Assembly: GCA_045127535.1 (NCBI GenBank)
Contig: JBGVQN010000033.1
Coordinates: forward strand, 1 to 64,000
Direction of reading: 5' to 3'
Length of the DNA stretch: 64,000 bases
From: UBA2942 sp045127535
GTDB taxonomy: Bacteria > Bacillota > Clostridia > Lachnospirales > Lachnospiraceae
Shown: one piece after another, positions 42,259 through 51,488 of the stretch
Numbering within the stretch: the first letter of the stretch is position 1
How the letters are laid out: each line of letters opens with the position of its first letter
Position numbers and translations under genes: made by a program
Notes under the pieces: generated by a model
The model's input: only the letters and a program-made list of their open reading frames with translations
The model's database searches: none
Told to the model about the DNA's origin: nothing

Positions 42259-43971
42259 ATGATATCATCAGTAAATATGATCTGGATTCTGCTTGGAACT
42301 GCCCTGGTATTCTTTATGCAGGCGGGATTTGCCATGGTAGAGGCAGGCTTTACCAGAGCAAAGAATGCAGGTAACATTATTATGAAAAACCTGCTGGATC
42401 TAAGTATTGGAACACCGTTGTTCTGGTTTATCGGCTTTGGCCTGATGTTTGGAGCTGGAAATGGATTGATTGGAAGCATTGATTTCTTTATCAAGGGTGA
42501 TTATAGCCATATATTGCCGGAAGGGGTTACCCTTTGGGGCTATGTGATTTTCCAGACTGTGTTCTGTGCCACAGGTGCCACTATTGTATCTGGTGCCATG
42601 GCAGAGCGTACGAAGTTTTCTGCATACTGCATTTACAGCGCAGTGATCTCCCTGCTCATTTATCCGATTTCCGGTCATTGGATCTGGGGCGGCGGCTGGT
42701 TATCCCAGTTAGGTTTCCATGATTTTGCAGGTTCTACTGCAGTACATATGTTAGGCGGCGTGGCAGCTCTGATTGGAGCAAAGATCTTAGGACCCCGTAT
42801 CGGCAAGTATACAGAAGATGGAAAGTCCAAGGCAATTCCGGGACATAACATTACCATTGGCGCTTTGGGTGTATTCATTTTGTGGTTCTGCTGGTTTGGA
42901 TTTAACGGCTGTTCTACTGTAAATATGGAAAATCCGGAAGCCCTTGAGACCGCTGGTCTGGTATTCATGAATACCAACCTGTCTGCTGCGATGGCAGTTG
43001 TAGTGACCATGTTCTTTACCTGGTTCCGTTATAAGAAGCCGGATGTGTCTATGACATTAAATGGCGCTCTGGCTGGTCTGGTAGCAATTACAGCAGGCTG
43101 TGATGTGGTATCTCCTGTAGGAGCAGCAATCATTGGTTCTTTGGCAGGTATTGTAGTCACACTGGCCATTGAATTTGTAGATGTGAAGTTAAAAATCGAT
43201 GATCCGGTAGGTGCCATTGGTGTACATGGTTTCTGTGGTGCTTTTGGTACTCTTATGACAGGTATTCTGGCAACAGATGGTGGTCTTTTCTACGGAGGCG
43301 GCATTCATATGTTTGCTGTACAGTGCCTTGGCGTTGTGGCAGTAGCAGCGTGGGTAGCAGTAACCGCATTTATCACCTTTCAGGTAATTGACAAGACTGT
43401 GGGCCTTCGTGTCAGCAAGCGTGAGGAGATTGAAGGTCTGGATTCTTCAGAGCACGGTTTATCCAATGCATATGCCGATTTCCTGCCAAGCGTGACCGTA
43501 GACAGCATGACCAATCATGTAGACAACGTATTAGGTGCAAAGAAGGATATGCCAATAGAGGAATCTGTACCAGTTCAGGTGGCTCCGTTAAAGAGTGACA
43601 GCAACCAGGGAACGGTATTGACCAAGGTGGATATTATCTGTAAGCAGTCCAAGTTTGAGGAACTGAAGCAGGCAATGAACGAAATCGGCGTTACCGGTAT
43701 GACGGTAACACAGGTACTTGGATGTGGTATCCAGAAGGGAGCTACAGAATATTATCGTGGTGTTGCAGTAGATGTACAGCTGCTGCCTAAGGTTCGCGTA
43801 GAAATCGTAGTGGCTAAGGTTCCAGTCACTGATGTAGTAAATGCTGCAAGACGGGTACTGTATACCGGACACATTGGAGATGGTAAGATCTTTATCTATG
43901 ACGTAAGAGACTCTGTAAAGGTCAGAACAGGTGAAACTGGTTATGATGCAATGCAGGGGATAGATGCATAA
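42259..43971 (+). CDS. ammonium transporter fused to a P-II domain
   Basis: A 570-residue fusion. Residues 1-390 are an Amt channel with about eleven helices, the twin pore histidines H163 (AVHMLGG) and H323 (GVHGFCG), and typical motifs such as FTRAKNAGNIIMKN. After a 60-residue linker, residues 454-562 are a complete GlnB/P-II domain with the T-loop IQKGATEYYRG, LPKVRVEIVV, the B-loop TGHIGDGKIF and the C-loop RTGE. The T-loop position equal to GlnB Tyr51 is V504, so uridylylation there is impossible. Q492 and K511 (GlnB Q39 and K58) are kept, so ATP and 2-oxoglutarate sensing is plausible. Covalent tethering suggests built-in gating of ammonium uptake. Start after GAGGGAA. Confidence 0.93.
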   Translation: MISSVNMIWILLGTALVFFMQAGFAMVEAGFTRAKNAGNIIMKNLLDLSIGTPLFWFIGFGLMFGAGNGLIGSIDFFIKGDYSHILPEGVTLWGYVIFQTVFCATGATIVSGAMAERTKFSAYCIYSAVISLLIYPISGHWIWGGGWLSQLGFHDFAGSTAVHMLGGVAALIGAKILGPRIGKYTEDGKSKAIPGHNITIGALGVFILWFCWFGFNGCSTVNMENPEALETAGLVFMNTNLSAAMAVVVTMFFTWFRYKKPDVSMTLNGALAGLVAITAGCDVVSPVGAAIIGSLAGIVVTLAIEFVDVKLKIDDPVGAIGVHGFCGAFGTLMTGILATDGGLFYGGGIHMFAVQCLGVVAVAAWVAVTAFITFQVIDKTVGLRVSKREEIEGLDSSEHGLSNAYADFLPSVTVDSMTNHVDNVLGAKKDMPIEESVPVQVAPLKSDSNQGTVLTKVDIICKQSKFEELKQAMNEIGVTGMTVTQVLGCGIQKGATEYYRGVAVDVQLLPKVRVEIVVAKVPVTDVVNAARRVLYTGHIGDGKIFIYDVRDSVKVRTGETGYDAMQGIDA

Positions 43972-44078
43972 GGGTATTCGGTACCCAATCGGCAGGGCAG
44001 GATCCTGTAGGTATTCTGGAAAGAGTAAATGCAGGATCTTGCAAAAACCGGAAGAAAATGAGAGCAGGAGGTAATGCA

Positions 44079-45083
44079 ATGAGAGCAGTTCTTTGTCAGG
44101 GAGATCCCATTGGAGGAGCTCCATCAAGAGAGGTTTTAATCGAATATTGGAAGGAACAGCTGGCACAGATTCCGGAAATTGAATCTGTAGATTTCAGAGG
44201 AAATTTTGCAGCTGATCAGGCGGATGAAATCGCCGGAGATTATGACCTTTTATTAGGGGCATGGATTGGCGATGGTGTCTTTACCAGAGAATTTTTTGAC
44301 AGGCATCCAAATCTGAAATATGTGACCACATTTGGACATGGTTTTGGAAAAATAGATGAGGAAGCTGCCATTGAAAAGGGCATTACCTTTACCAATACCA
44401 TTTATGGTGATATGACCATTGCACAGTATGGTATGGCGTTATTGCTGGATATTTGTCATGATGTACGGCTTCAGAGTGAATTTTATAAAAAGACATTAGA
44501 GAATCATACCAATATCCGGACTGTGAAAAGTGTCCGCTCCAGACAGGTGGAGCTGTATGAAAAAACCATTGGTATCATTGGACTGGGAACCATTGGTCTG
44601 TGGATGGCCAGAATGGCTGCAGGCTTTGGTATGCATGTAGTGGCTTACAGCAGACATAAAAAAACGGGGTCAGAGTACGATTTTATCCAGCAGGTATCTT
44701 TAGAGGAATTGTATGCCTGCAGTGATGTCATTTCCATTCACTGTCCGCTGACAGATGAAACAAAAAATATGATCAATAAAGAATCTTTTGCAAAGATGAA
44801 GGATGGTGTGATCATCATCAATACTGCAAGAGGTGCGATTATAAATGAAGCAGATTTGATAGATGCTTTAAACAGCGGAAAGGTATATGCAGCAGGGCTG
44901 GATGTGGTGGTAGGAGAACCTTTGAGTGAGAAAACACCTATTTTTGATTGCCCAAATGCAGTTATCACCCCCCACATTGCCTGGGCTCCAGAGGAAGCGC
45001 GGTACAGAACAGTGCGGATCGCTGTTGAAAATCTGAAAAATTGGCTGGCAGGAAGTCCTACAAGCGTTATCATAAAGAAGTAG
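44079..45083 (+). CDS. D-2-hydroxyacid dehydrogenase family protein
   Basis: A 334-residue NAD(P)-dependent oxidoreductase of the D-isomer-specific 2-hydroxyacid dehydrogenase family. The Rossmann motif is GIIGLGTIG at 165-173. The catalytic triad is R251 (NTARGAI), E280 (VVGEP) and H299 (ITPHIAW). It should reduce a 2-oxoacid to a D-2-hydroxyacid or the reverse; the substrate, including phosphoglycerate, cannot be chosen from sequence. Start at ATG 44079 after AGGAGGT. It lies between the ammonium transporter and two aminotransferases, which suggests shared handling of 2-oxoacids and amino groups. Confidence 0.9.
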   Translation: MRAVLCQGDPIGGAPSREVLIEYWKEQLAQIPEIESVDFRGNFAADQADEIAGDYDLLLGAWIGDGVFTREFFDRHPNLKYVTTFGHGFGKIDEEAAIEKGITFTNTIYGDMTIAQYGMALLLDICHDVRLQSEFYKKTLENHTNIRTVKSVRSRQVELYEKTIGIIGLGTIGLWMARMAAGFGMHVVAYSRHKKTGSEYDFIQQVSLEELYACSDVISIHCPLTDETKNMINKESFAKMKDGVIIINTARGAIINEADLIDALNSGKVYAAGLDVVVGEPLSEKTPIFDCPNAVITPHIAWAPEEARYRTVRIAVENLKNWLAGSPTSVIIKK

Positions 45084-45100
45084 CAGCAGGAGGAAGTCGT

Positions 45101-46174
45101 ATGAATACAGAAAAGATATTTAGTCAGAATGTTTTATCTAAACCAGTGACAAAAAGAGCAAGCAGATCTGCCAGTACAGTAGATTTGACCAAGCTGATCC
45201 GTATGGGCTGGAATGAAAATCCTTATGGTATGTCTCCAAAGGCGCTGGCTGCTTATAAAAAGGCTGCGGATACTTCTCATTTTTATCAGGATTTCTGGTG
45301 CAGAGATTTGAAAAATACCCTGGCAGATTTTTATGACGTAAAAACCAGTAATCTGATCGTAGGAGCCGGTTCCAGTCCTTTGATTGAAATCGTAGGACAG
45401 TCTTTCTTAAATCCAGGAGATGAGGTGATTATGTGTCCTACCTTTGCCGCATTTATTGATATGACAGATATGCGCATGGGCAAGGTGGTAGAGGTTCCGC
45501 TGTGCGAAGATAAGACTTATAATCTGGATGGCATTCTGGAGGCCATTACAGATCGGACCAAGCTGATCGTGATCTGTAATCCAAACAATCCTACTGGTAC
45601 TTACGTAGGCTATGAGAAGATGGCAGAGTTTGTAAAGAAAGTGCCGGATGACATTGTCATTTTATTTGATGAGGCTTACATTGAATTTGCAACAGCAGAG
45701 GATTGTAAGAGTATGTATCCGCTGATTGCCCAGATGCCCGAGAAGCCTATTCTGATTATGAGAACGTTTTCTAAATATTATGGTATGGCAGGTGCCAGAT
45801 GCGGTTATATCATTACATCTGAAGAACTGGCAGAGGGTATTGCAAAGGTACCGGGAAGCTGGATCCCTGCATCAGCACAGGCTGCTGCAGTAGAGGCACT
45901 GAAAGATAAGGCCTTTTATGAAGAAGCAAAGGTAAAAATTGTAGCCGGTATTCAGTATCTGACAGAGGAACTTGGAAAATTAGGATGTACGGTATATCCT
46001 ACGCAGACCAATTTCCTGATGTTTGATCCCCACTGCCTGCCGGAGACTGTACGCAGCTATATGATTGAAAAGGGACTGTTGATCAGTACGCCTATGTATT
46101 GCCGTGTATCTGTAGGAACCATGGAAGAAAATAAATTGTTTATACAGTATATGAAAGAATTAATGGCCATGTAA
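45101..46174 (+). CDS. HisC-like aminotransferase, copy 1
   Basis: A 357-residue fold-type I aminotransferase of the histidinol-phosphate aminotransferase group. It shows NPNNPTGTY, DEAYIEF and the PLP lysine K225 in RTFSKYYGMAGARCGY, plus the C-terminal RVSVGTMEENK arginine. The start ATG 45101 follows AGGAGGA, 17 nt after the dehydrogenase stop. No histidine biosynthesis gene is nearby, so a different substrate (aromatic or other amino acids) is more likely than histidinol phosphate. Confidence 0.9.
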   Translation: MNTEKIFSQNVLSKPVTKRASRSASTVDLTKLIRMGWNENPYGMSPKALAAYKKAADTSHFYQDFWCRDLKNTLADFYDVKTSNLIVGAGSSPLIEIVGQSFLNPGDEVIMCPTFAAFIDMTDMRMGKVVEVPLCEDKTYNLDGILEAITDRTKLIVICNPNNPTGTYVGYEKMAEFVKKVPDDIVILFDEAYIEFATAEDCKSMYPLIAQMPEKPILIMRTFSKYYGMAGARCGYIITSEELAEGIAKVPGSWIPASAQAAAVEALKDKAFYEEAKVKIVAGIQYLTEELGKLGCTVYPTQTNFLMFDPHCLPETVRSYMIEKGLLISTPMYCRVSVGTMEENKLFIQYMKELMAM

Positions 46175-46214
46175 AAAGAGAAGTGACAGAATGATCTGAA
46201 AGGAGACTACTGCT

Positions 46215-47306
46215 ATGATAAATGCAATTGACTTATTAAGAACTCCACTGAAGAAATCCAAGGCATATGTTGCAGGTGTGACACTGGCACAGGTGATGCC
46301 GGGAGAAACAGTTTTTAAGCTCAATGCCAATGAAAACCAGTTTGGTCCCAGTACCAAAGCACTTGAAGCTATGGCAGCTGAATTAGCCAATGGATATTTG
46401 TATCCTGGTACAGTTCTTACAGATCTAAGAGATAAACTGGCAGCATTTTATGGATTGCAGCCGGAAAACATTACCGTTTATAATGGTTCCGGAGCTGCCA
46501 TTAATGCAATGGGAGAAACATTTCTGAATCCGGAAGATGAAGTGTTGATCTGTTCTCCTACCTATATGGCATACGCACCTCTGCCAGGCCGTTTTGGTGC
46601 AAAGTTAGTTGAGGTACCGGCAATCGATGGCCTCTATACAGATCTGGATGCGCTTTTAGAGGGTATTACAGAGAAAACCAAGCTGGTTTTCATCTGTAAT
46701 CCAAATAATCCTACAGGTACCCTTCTGGACAATGATAAATTAGATGCATTTATTGAACAGCTTCCGGAGCATGTGATTTGTGTCATTGATGAAGCGTACT
46801 TTGACTGGATCGATATTCCAGACTATAAAAGTGCATTCCGTTTTATTAACAGCGGAAAGAAGGTAATTGTGCTTCGTACCTTCTCCAAGATCTATGGTAT
46901 GGCAGGCTGCAGAGTAGGTTTTGCAGCAGCAAGCAAAGAACTGACACAATGTCTGTATACATCTTCTAACCTGTTTTATTCTAACCGCATTGGTGCGGCA
47001 GGTGCCATTGCAGCTCTGGATGATACAGAATTTTACAATAAAGTATTTGAAAATAACAAAGAACAGAGAGCATACCTGACTGCAGAAATGCAGAAGATGG
47101 GAGTTACTACAGTGGAAAGCCAGACCAGCTTTATATATTTTGATGCACATTGTGACAATGACAAGTGCATGGAAGTGCTTACTTCTCATGGAGTCTATAT
47201 TCGTCCATTTGGACCGCAGTACCTGCGTGTGAGTATCGGACTTCCCCATCAGAACCAGGCGTTTTTAGATGCCTTGAAGCTGGCTTTGGAAGTGAGCAGA
47301 TCATAA
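46215..47306 (+). CDS. HisC-like aminotransferase, copy 2
   Basis: A 363-residue relative of the preceding gene with the same key positions: NANENQFGPS, NPNNPTGTL, DEAYFDW, K225 in RTFSKIYGMAGCRVGF, and the C-terminal RVSIGLPHQN. The two proteins align along their length but are clearly diverged, so this is an old duplication rather than a recent one. AAAGGAG precedes the start. Two paralogues side by side suggest either a heterodimer or two substrates in one pathway. Confidence 0.9.
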   Translation: MINAIDLLRTPLKKSKAYVAGVTLAQVMPGETVFKLNANENQFGPSTKALEAMAAELANGYLYPGTVLTDLRDKLAAFYGLQPENITVYNGSGAAINAMGETFLNPEDEVLICSPTYMAYAPLPGRFGAKLVEVPAIDGLYTDLDALLEGITEKTKLVFICNPNNPTGTLLDNDKLDAFIEQLPEHVICVIDEAYFDWIDIPDYKSAFRFINSGKKVIVLRTFSKIYGMAGCRVGFAAASKELTQCLYTSSNLFYSNRIGAAGAIAALDDTEFYNKVFENNKEQRAYLTAEMQKMGVTTVESQTSFIYFDAHCDNDKCMEVLTSHGVYIRPFGPQYLRVSIGLPHQNQAFLDALKLALEVSRS

Positions 47307-47378
47307 ATGTTGGAAAATGGCAGAACATAAATCTGTAATAAAGAATACGCCGGAAAGCGTAGATTGAGAGGCGTACTT

Positions 47379-48734
47379 ATGGAACAAAAGAGAGAAATGT
47401 TTTCAAAGCAGCAGCTGCTTCATCTGATTCTGCCCCTTGTAGTAGAACAGCTGTTGTCCGTGCTGGTGGGTATGGCGGATATGATCATGGTATCCGGAGC
47501 TGGTGAGGCAGCTGTATCCGGTATTTCACTGGTCAATACCATCAGCAATCTGTTGATTATGATGTTTTCCGCTCTTGCTACAGGCGGTGCGGTAGTTGCT
47601 GCACAGTATTTAGGCAGCGGTGATCAGGAAAAGGCATGTAAAGCAGCAAATCAGCTGGTCATGCTTTGTACAGTGGTGTCTATTGTCATTGCAGGTATCT
47701 TCCTGGCTGCCAACAGAGGAGTATTGAAACTGATCTATGGAAGTGTAGAAGAAGACGTCATGGAATGTGCAGTATTGTATTTTTATATTACAGCATTGTC
47801 ATTTCCTTTCCTGGCAGTATATAATGCCTGTGCAGGACTGTTCCGTTCTATGAACAATTCCAGTATTTCCATGCGGGCAGCAATGATTATGAATGCGGTT
47901 AACATTGCTGGAAATGCCATATTGGTGTATGGCTTTCATATGGGTGTTGCAGGTGTGGCAATTTCTACCTTGGTTTCCCGTATGATCGCATGCCTGATTA
48001 TATTGATATTGATCAGAAAACCTTCCTTTGTGATCCATACCACTGCTTTTTTGAAAACAGGGCTTAATCTGGACATGATGAAGAAAATATTAAGCATTGG
48101 TGTACCAAATGCTCTGGAAAACAGTATGTTTCAAATTGGCAAATTGCTGACACAGAGTCTGATCTCCAGTTTTGGCACAGCAGCCATTGCAGCCAATGCC
48201 TGTGCCAGTACGGTAGAGACACTTGCAGATATACCAGGCACTGCCATTGGACTGGGACTGGTTACGATTGTAGGACAGTGTGTAGGAGCAGGAGACTACA
48301 AACAGGCCCGGGGATATACCAGAAAGCTGGTGAAATACGAATATTTGTTCCTGGCGGCATTAAATATTGTAATATTTATGATTGCACCGGTGATTTCCAG
48401 CTGGTATAATCTGACAGAGCTGGGAAATCAGTATGCAGTTGAATTGATTCGTTATCACAGTATTTGCTGTATAGCCATCTTCCCTCTGGCCTTTACCATA
48501 GCAAGTGCCCTTCGTGCAGCAGGAGATGCCAAGTATACGATGACAGTCAGTGTGATTTCCATGTGGATTTTCAGAATCGGCTGTGCTTATCTGCTGGGCA
48601 GATACATGAATATGGGTGTATTAGGTGTATGGGTTGCCATGACCATTGACTGGGCAGTTCGTGCAGTATTCAATGTGTTCCGGTTCCGGGGCAGTAAGTG
48701 GGAAGGAAAAGCAGTGGTAAAAGCAGCAGCGTAA
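47379..48734 (+). CDS. MATE family efflux transporter
   Basis: A 451-residue, twelve-helix exporter of the MATE/NorM-DinF superfamily. Two halves begin with LPLVVEQLLSVLVGMADMIMVS and IGVPNALENSMFQIGKLLTQSLIS. Family loops such as YNACAGLFRSMNNSSISM and ASALRAAGDAKYTM are present. It is the last gene of the codirectional block that starts at 38981. Drug efflux is the default annotation; export of a metabolite made by the preceding enzymes is an equally reasonable inference. Start at ATG 47379 after GAGAGG; a TTG 15 nt earlier is less likely. Confidence 0.9.
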   Translation: MEQKREMFSKQQLLHLILPLVVEQLLSVLVGMADMIMVSGAGEAAVSGISLVNTISNLLIMMFSALATGGAVVAAQYLGSGDQEKACKAANQLVMLCTVVSIVIAGIFLAANRGVLKLIYGSVEEDVMECAVLYFYITALSFPFLAVYNACAGLFRSMNNSSISMRAAMIMNAVNIAGNAILVYGFHMGVAGVAISTLVSRMIACLIILILIRKPSFVIHTTAFLKTGLNLDMMKKILSIGVPNALENSMFQIGKLLTQSLISSFGTAAIAANACASTVETLADIPGTAIGLGLVTIVGQCVGAGDYKQARGYTRKLVKYEYLFLAALNIVIFMIAPVISSWYNLTELGNQYAVELIRYHSICCIAIFPLAFTIASALRAAGDAKYTMTVSVISMWIFRIGCAYLLGRYMNMGVLGVWVAMTIDWAVRAVFNVFRFRGSKWEGKAVVKAAA

Positions 48735-48750
48735 AAGTTTCGGAAAGTGC

Positions 48751-48779
48751 TTGCAAATCACAACAAAATGTGTTATAAG
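48751..48779 (+). promoter_or_regulatory. promoter and possible leader of rplS
   Basis: TTGCAA (48751-48756), 17-nt spacer, TATAAG (48774-48779). The leader up to 48867 has GATG near 48798 complementary to CATC near 48854, just before the AAAGGAGG site. It may be an L19 leader; I cannot confirm the fold. Confidence 0.65.
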
Positions 48780-48879
48780 TTAAATGTTGTGAAAAAGAGA
48801 TGGTCCTCTGTTACGTAGTGCAGATACCGAATTTGCAGAAGCAGTATTAAGAACATCCAGATTTAAAGGAGGCATCACA

Positions 48880-49227
48880 ATGAACGAGATTATCAAGAAT
48901 ATTGAAGCTGCACAGCTGAAGACCAATGTGGACGAGTTTAGCGTAGGTGATACTGTAAAGGTATACGCTAAGATCAAGGAAGGTAACCGCGAGAGAATCC
49001 AGGTATTCGAAGGTACTGTTTTAAAGAGACAGAACGGCGGTGTTCGTGAGACATTTACCGTAAGAAAGAATTCCAACGGTGTAGGCGTGGAAAAGACCTG
49101 GCCATTACATTCTCCTCATGTAGAGAAGATTGAAGTAGTTCGCAAGGGTAAGGTAAGAAGAGCGAAGTTAAATTACTTAAGACAGAGAGTCGGTAAGGCT
49201 GCTAAGGTTAAGGAAGTAATTAAATAA
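48880..49227 (+). CDS. rplS: 50S ribosomal protein L19
   Basis: A 115-residue L19 at the 30S/50S interface, with FSVGDTVKVYAKIKEGNRERIQ-like barrel start and the conserved GVGVEKTWPLHSP and RAKLNYLRQR segments. Preceded by AAAGGAGG. It normally follows trmD; here it stands alone with its own promoter and terminator, about 34 kb from trmD. Confidence 0.98.
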   Translation: MNEIIKNIEAAQLKTNVDEFSVGDTVKVYAKIKEGNRERIQVFEGTVLKRQNGGVRETFTVRKNSNGVGVEKTWPLHSPHVEKIEVVRKGKVRRAKLNYLRQRVGKAAKVKEVIK

Positions 49228-49274
49228 TTTTGCACTGATTCAGCGGAGGCTTATTTGCTTTCGTTCAGACATAG

Positions 49275-49306
49275 AAGTCGGAGGGGGTAAACCTTCCGGC
49301 TTTTCT
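49275..49306 (+). terminator. terminator of rplS
   Basis: AAGTCGGAGG (49275-49284) pairs with CCTTCCGGCTT (49292-49302) with one bulge and a wobble, followed by TTC and further Ts. Confidence 0.7.
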
Positions 49307-49398
49307 GTTACAGAAAATGGGTGAAATTAATAGGTAATTTCTGGTTGGAAAATGGAAACGGAGTTGTAATTTGACAGCATGGAAATTTAATAAATTCA

Positions 49399-49427
49399 TT
49401 GTAATTTATATAGCGGTATGCTAAAAT
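49399..49427 (+). promoter_or_regulatory. promoter of the flavodiiron gene
   Basis: TTGTAA (49399-49404), 17-nt spacer, TAAAAT (49422-49427). No Rex or PerR box was recognised. Confidence 0.6.
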
Positions 49428-49508
49428 TGTGTCAAAGCAGATGCCTATGGGAGAGAATAATTTGTTTGTATATATTTGCAATCCTTATAGGAAGAAATGA
49501 GGGATACA

Positions 49509-50666
49509 ATGAAAATTACAGAGGATGTAAAATACATAGGAGTAAATGACCACCAGATCGATCTTTTCGAAGGACAGTATACTGTAAAAAATGGTATGGC
49601 ATACAATTCTTATGTCATTTTGGATGAAAAAACTGCCGTTCTGGATACAGTAGACGGTGCCTTTGCCGGAGAATGGATGGCAAATCTGAACCAGGTTCTT
49701 GGCATTCGCAAGCCGGATTACTTGATTGTACAGCATATGGAACCAGACCATTCTGCGAATATTGGCTTATTTATGGAAACTTATCCGGACGCTGTAGTCG
49801 TAGCTTCTGCCAGAGCCTTTGGGATGATGCAGCAGTTTTTCGGAAAAGATTTTTCTGGGAGAGGAATTGTTGTAGGAGAGGGAGACACGCTGAACCTAGG
49901 CAGACATACCCTGACATTCCTTATGGCACCTATGGTGCATTGGCCGGAGGTAATGGTGACGTATGACAGTTGCGACCAGATTCTGTTTTCTGCAGATGGG
50001 TTTGGTAAGTTTGGTGCGCTGGATGTAGAGGAAGCATGGGCAGAGGAAGCGCGCCGGTATTATATTGGCATCGTAGGCAAATACGGTATGCAGGTACAGG
50101 GACTGTTGAAAAAGGCTGCAGCGCTGGATATTTCCATCATATGTCCCCTTCATGGACCGATATTGAAAGAAAATCTGGAGTACTATTTGGGTTTGTATAA
50201 TACCTGGTCCTCTTACCGTGTAGAATGTGAAGGGGTATTCATTGCATATACTTCTGTATATGGCAATACCAGAAAGGCAGCAGAGCTGCTGGCAGAAAAA
50301 CTGCAGGAAAAGGGATGTTCCCAAGTAATGCTGAAAGACCTGGCACGCAGTGATATGGCAGAGGCTGTAGCAGATGCATTCCGCTATGGAAAACTGGTGC
50401 TGGCAACCACAACTTATAATGGTGATATTTTCCCCTTTATGCGGGAGTTTGTTACACATCTGACAGAGAGAGGCTACCGCGATCGTACCATTGGTATTAT
50501 TGAAAACGGAACCTGGGCACCGATCGCAGCTAAAAATATACAAAAAAGGCTGGAAGGCTGTAAAAATCTGACATACACCAATACCACAGTGCGGATTATG
50601 TCTGCTCTGAATGCTGAGAACATGGGACAGATCGAAGCATTGGCAGAGGAGTTGTGCGGAGATTGA
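49509..50666 (+). CDS. flavodiiron protein (FprA-type)
   Basis: A 385-residue A-type flavoprotein that reduces O2 to water (or NO) in anaerobes. The metallo-beta-lactamase-like half carries the di-iron ligands H76, E78, D80 (HMEPDH), H144, D163 and H215 (CPLHGPI). The flavodoxin half starts near 243 with the FMN loop YTSVYGNTRKAA and includes TTTYNGDIFPFM. Start at ATG 49509 (GAGGG upstream); ATG 49497 adds four residues. No rubredoxin domain is fused, so an external electron donor is needed; the next gene may serve. Confidence 0.94.
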   Translation: MKITEDVKYIGVNDHQIDLFEGQYTVKNGMAYNSYVILDEKTAVLDTVDGAFAGEWMANLNQVLGIRKPDYLIVQHMEPDHSANIGLFMETYPDAVVVASARAFGMMQQFFGKDFSGRGIVVGEGDTLNLGRHTLTFLMAPMVHWPEVMVTYDSCDQILFSADGFGKFGALDVEEAWAEEARRYYIGIVGKYGMQVQGLLKKAAALDISIICPLHGPILKENLEYYLGLYNTWSSYRVECEGVFIAYTSVYGNTRKAAELLAEKLQEKGCSQVMLKDLARSDMAEAVADAFRYGKLVLATTTYNGDIFPFMREFVTHLTERGYRDRTIGIIENGTWAPIAAKNIQKRLEGCKNLTYTNTTVRIMSALNAENMGQIEALAEELCGD

Positions 50667-50734
50667 CAGAAGTTAAGCTTGGCAGAAGCCCGAGCATGAC
50701 TAATATAAATTTAATATACGAGGAGGAATCGTCT

Positions 50735-50935
50735 ATGTTAGCAGAAAATGTTGAAATTTGTCACTGTATGAAAGTATCTGTTGCAGATATTGAAGGGGCA
50801 TTACATGAAAGTGAGACATTTCAGGAAGTTGAGAAGGCATTTGAAAAGGTGCAGATGGTGACACATTGCTCTACCGGTTGTGGTGGATGTCATGATAAGG
50901 TAATGGATACGATTTCTGAGCTGATGCATCAGTAA
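50735..50935 (+). CDS. BFD-like [2Fe-2S] binding protein
   Basis: A 66-residue protein with the cysteine pattern CHC (residues 10-12) and CSTGCGGC (near 47-54), matching the BFD-like [2Fe-2S] domain of bacterioferritin-associated ferredoxins and NifU middle domains. The start ATG 50735 follows AGGAGGAA. It is 68 nt behind the flavodiiron gene, suggesting cotranscription and a possible electron-transfer or iron-handling link under oxidative stress. Confidence 0.86.
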   Translation: MLAENVEICHCMKVSVADIEGALHESETFQEVEKAFEKVQMVTHCSTGCGGCHDKVMDTISELMHQ

Positions 50936-50966
50936 ACAATGCAGTCCCAGATATAAGGACTGTAAA

Positions 50967-51029
50967 AACAGCAGGCTTGTCAAGAAACTTGTGAATATCA
51001 TAAGTATCTTTGATAGGCCTGTTGTTTTT
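50967..51029 (+). terminator. terminator after the BFD-like gene
   Basis: AACAGCAGGC (50967-50976) pairs with GCCTGTTGTT (51017-51026), one wobble, long loop with minor inner pairing, then a T run. Confidence 0.75.
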
Positions 51030-51046
51030 ATATTGTTGAGATGTAA

Positions 51047-51445
51047 CATGAGTTTGAATACCATAAGGATCATGAGGCGCCGAAAGCATATTTGAATTTT
51101 GAGGGGGTAGATTCCTGCTTTTATGTATGGATCAATGGGGAATATGTTGGATATTGCTTTTTATAGAAATGATAGTAAAAAGTATGATTTTTCAAATCTG
51201 GATTTATACAGCAGAATGTATCCGGCATTTGAGGAAATAAAAGCATATGTAGACGGCAATCCGGATAAACCGTTCCTATTATGTGAATTATTATGTGAAT
51301 ATTGTCACTCTATGGGAAATGGACCAGGAGACTTTGAAGATTATTTTGAACTGTTTCAGAAAAATGAATGCATGTGCGGGGCTTTGTCTGGGAGTGGTGC
51401 GACCATGCTATTTATCATGGAAAAACAAAAGATGGCAGAAGCTGA
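51047..51445 (+). pseudogene. relic of a GH2 beta-galactosidase (lacZ)
   Basis: Two beta-galactosidase pieces survive. 51047-51157 reads HEFEYHKDHEAPKAYLNFEGVDSCFYVWINGEYVGY in parts, the N-terminal sugar-binding domain. It then jumps, with loss of about 300 residues and a frame change, to a catalytic-barrel piece with DLYSRMYPAFEEIKAYV and CEYCHSMGNGPGDFEDYFEL. A 12-nt tandem duplication (51278-51289 and 51290-51301) doubles LLCE. A missing G in the run at 51378-51381 throws it into the frame that reads GFVWEWCDHAIYHG before a stop at 51443. The C-terminal half is gone. The second piece is by chance in frame with galK. Confidence 0.87.
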
Positions 51446-51488
51446 GAGAACAGAATCAGATAAAAGCTTGTGCTTGGGAGGAAGTATA

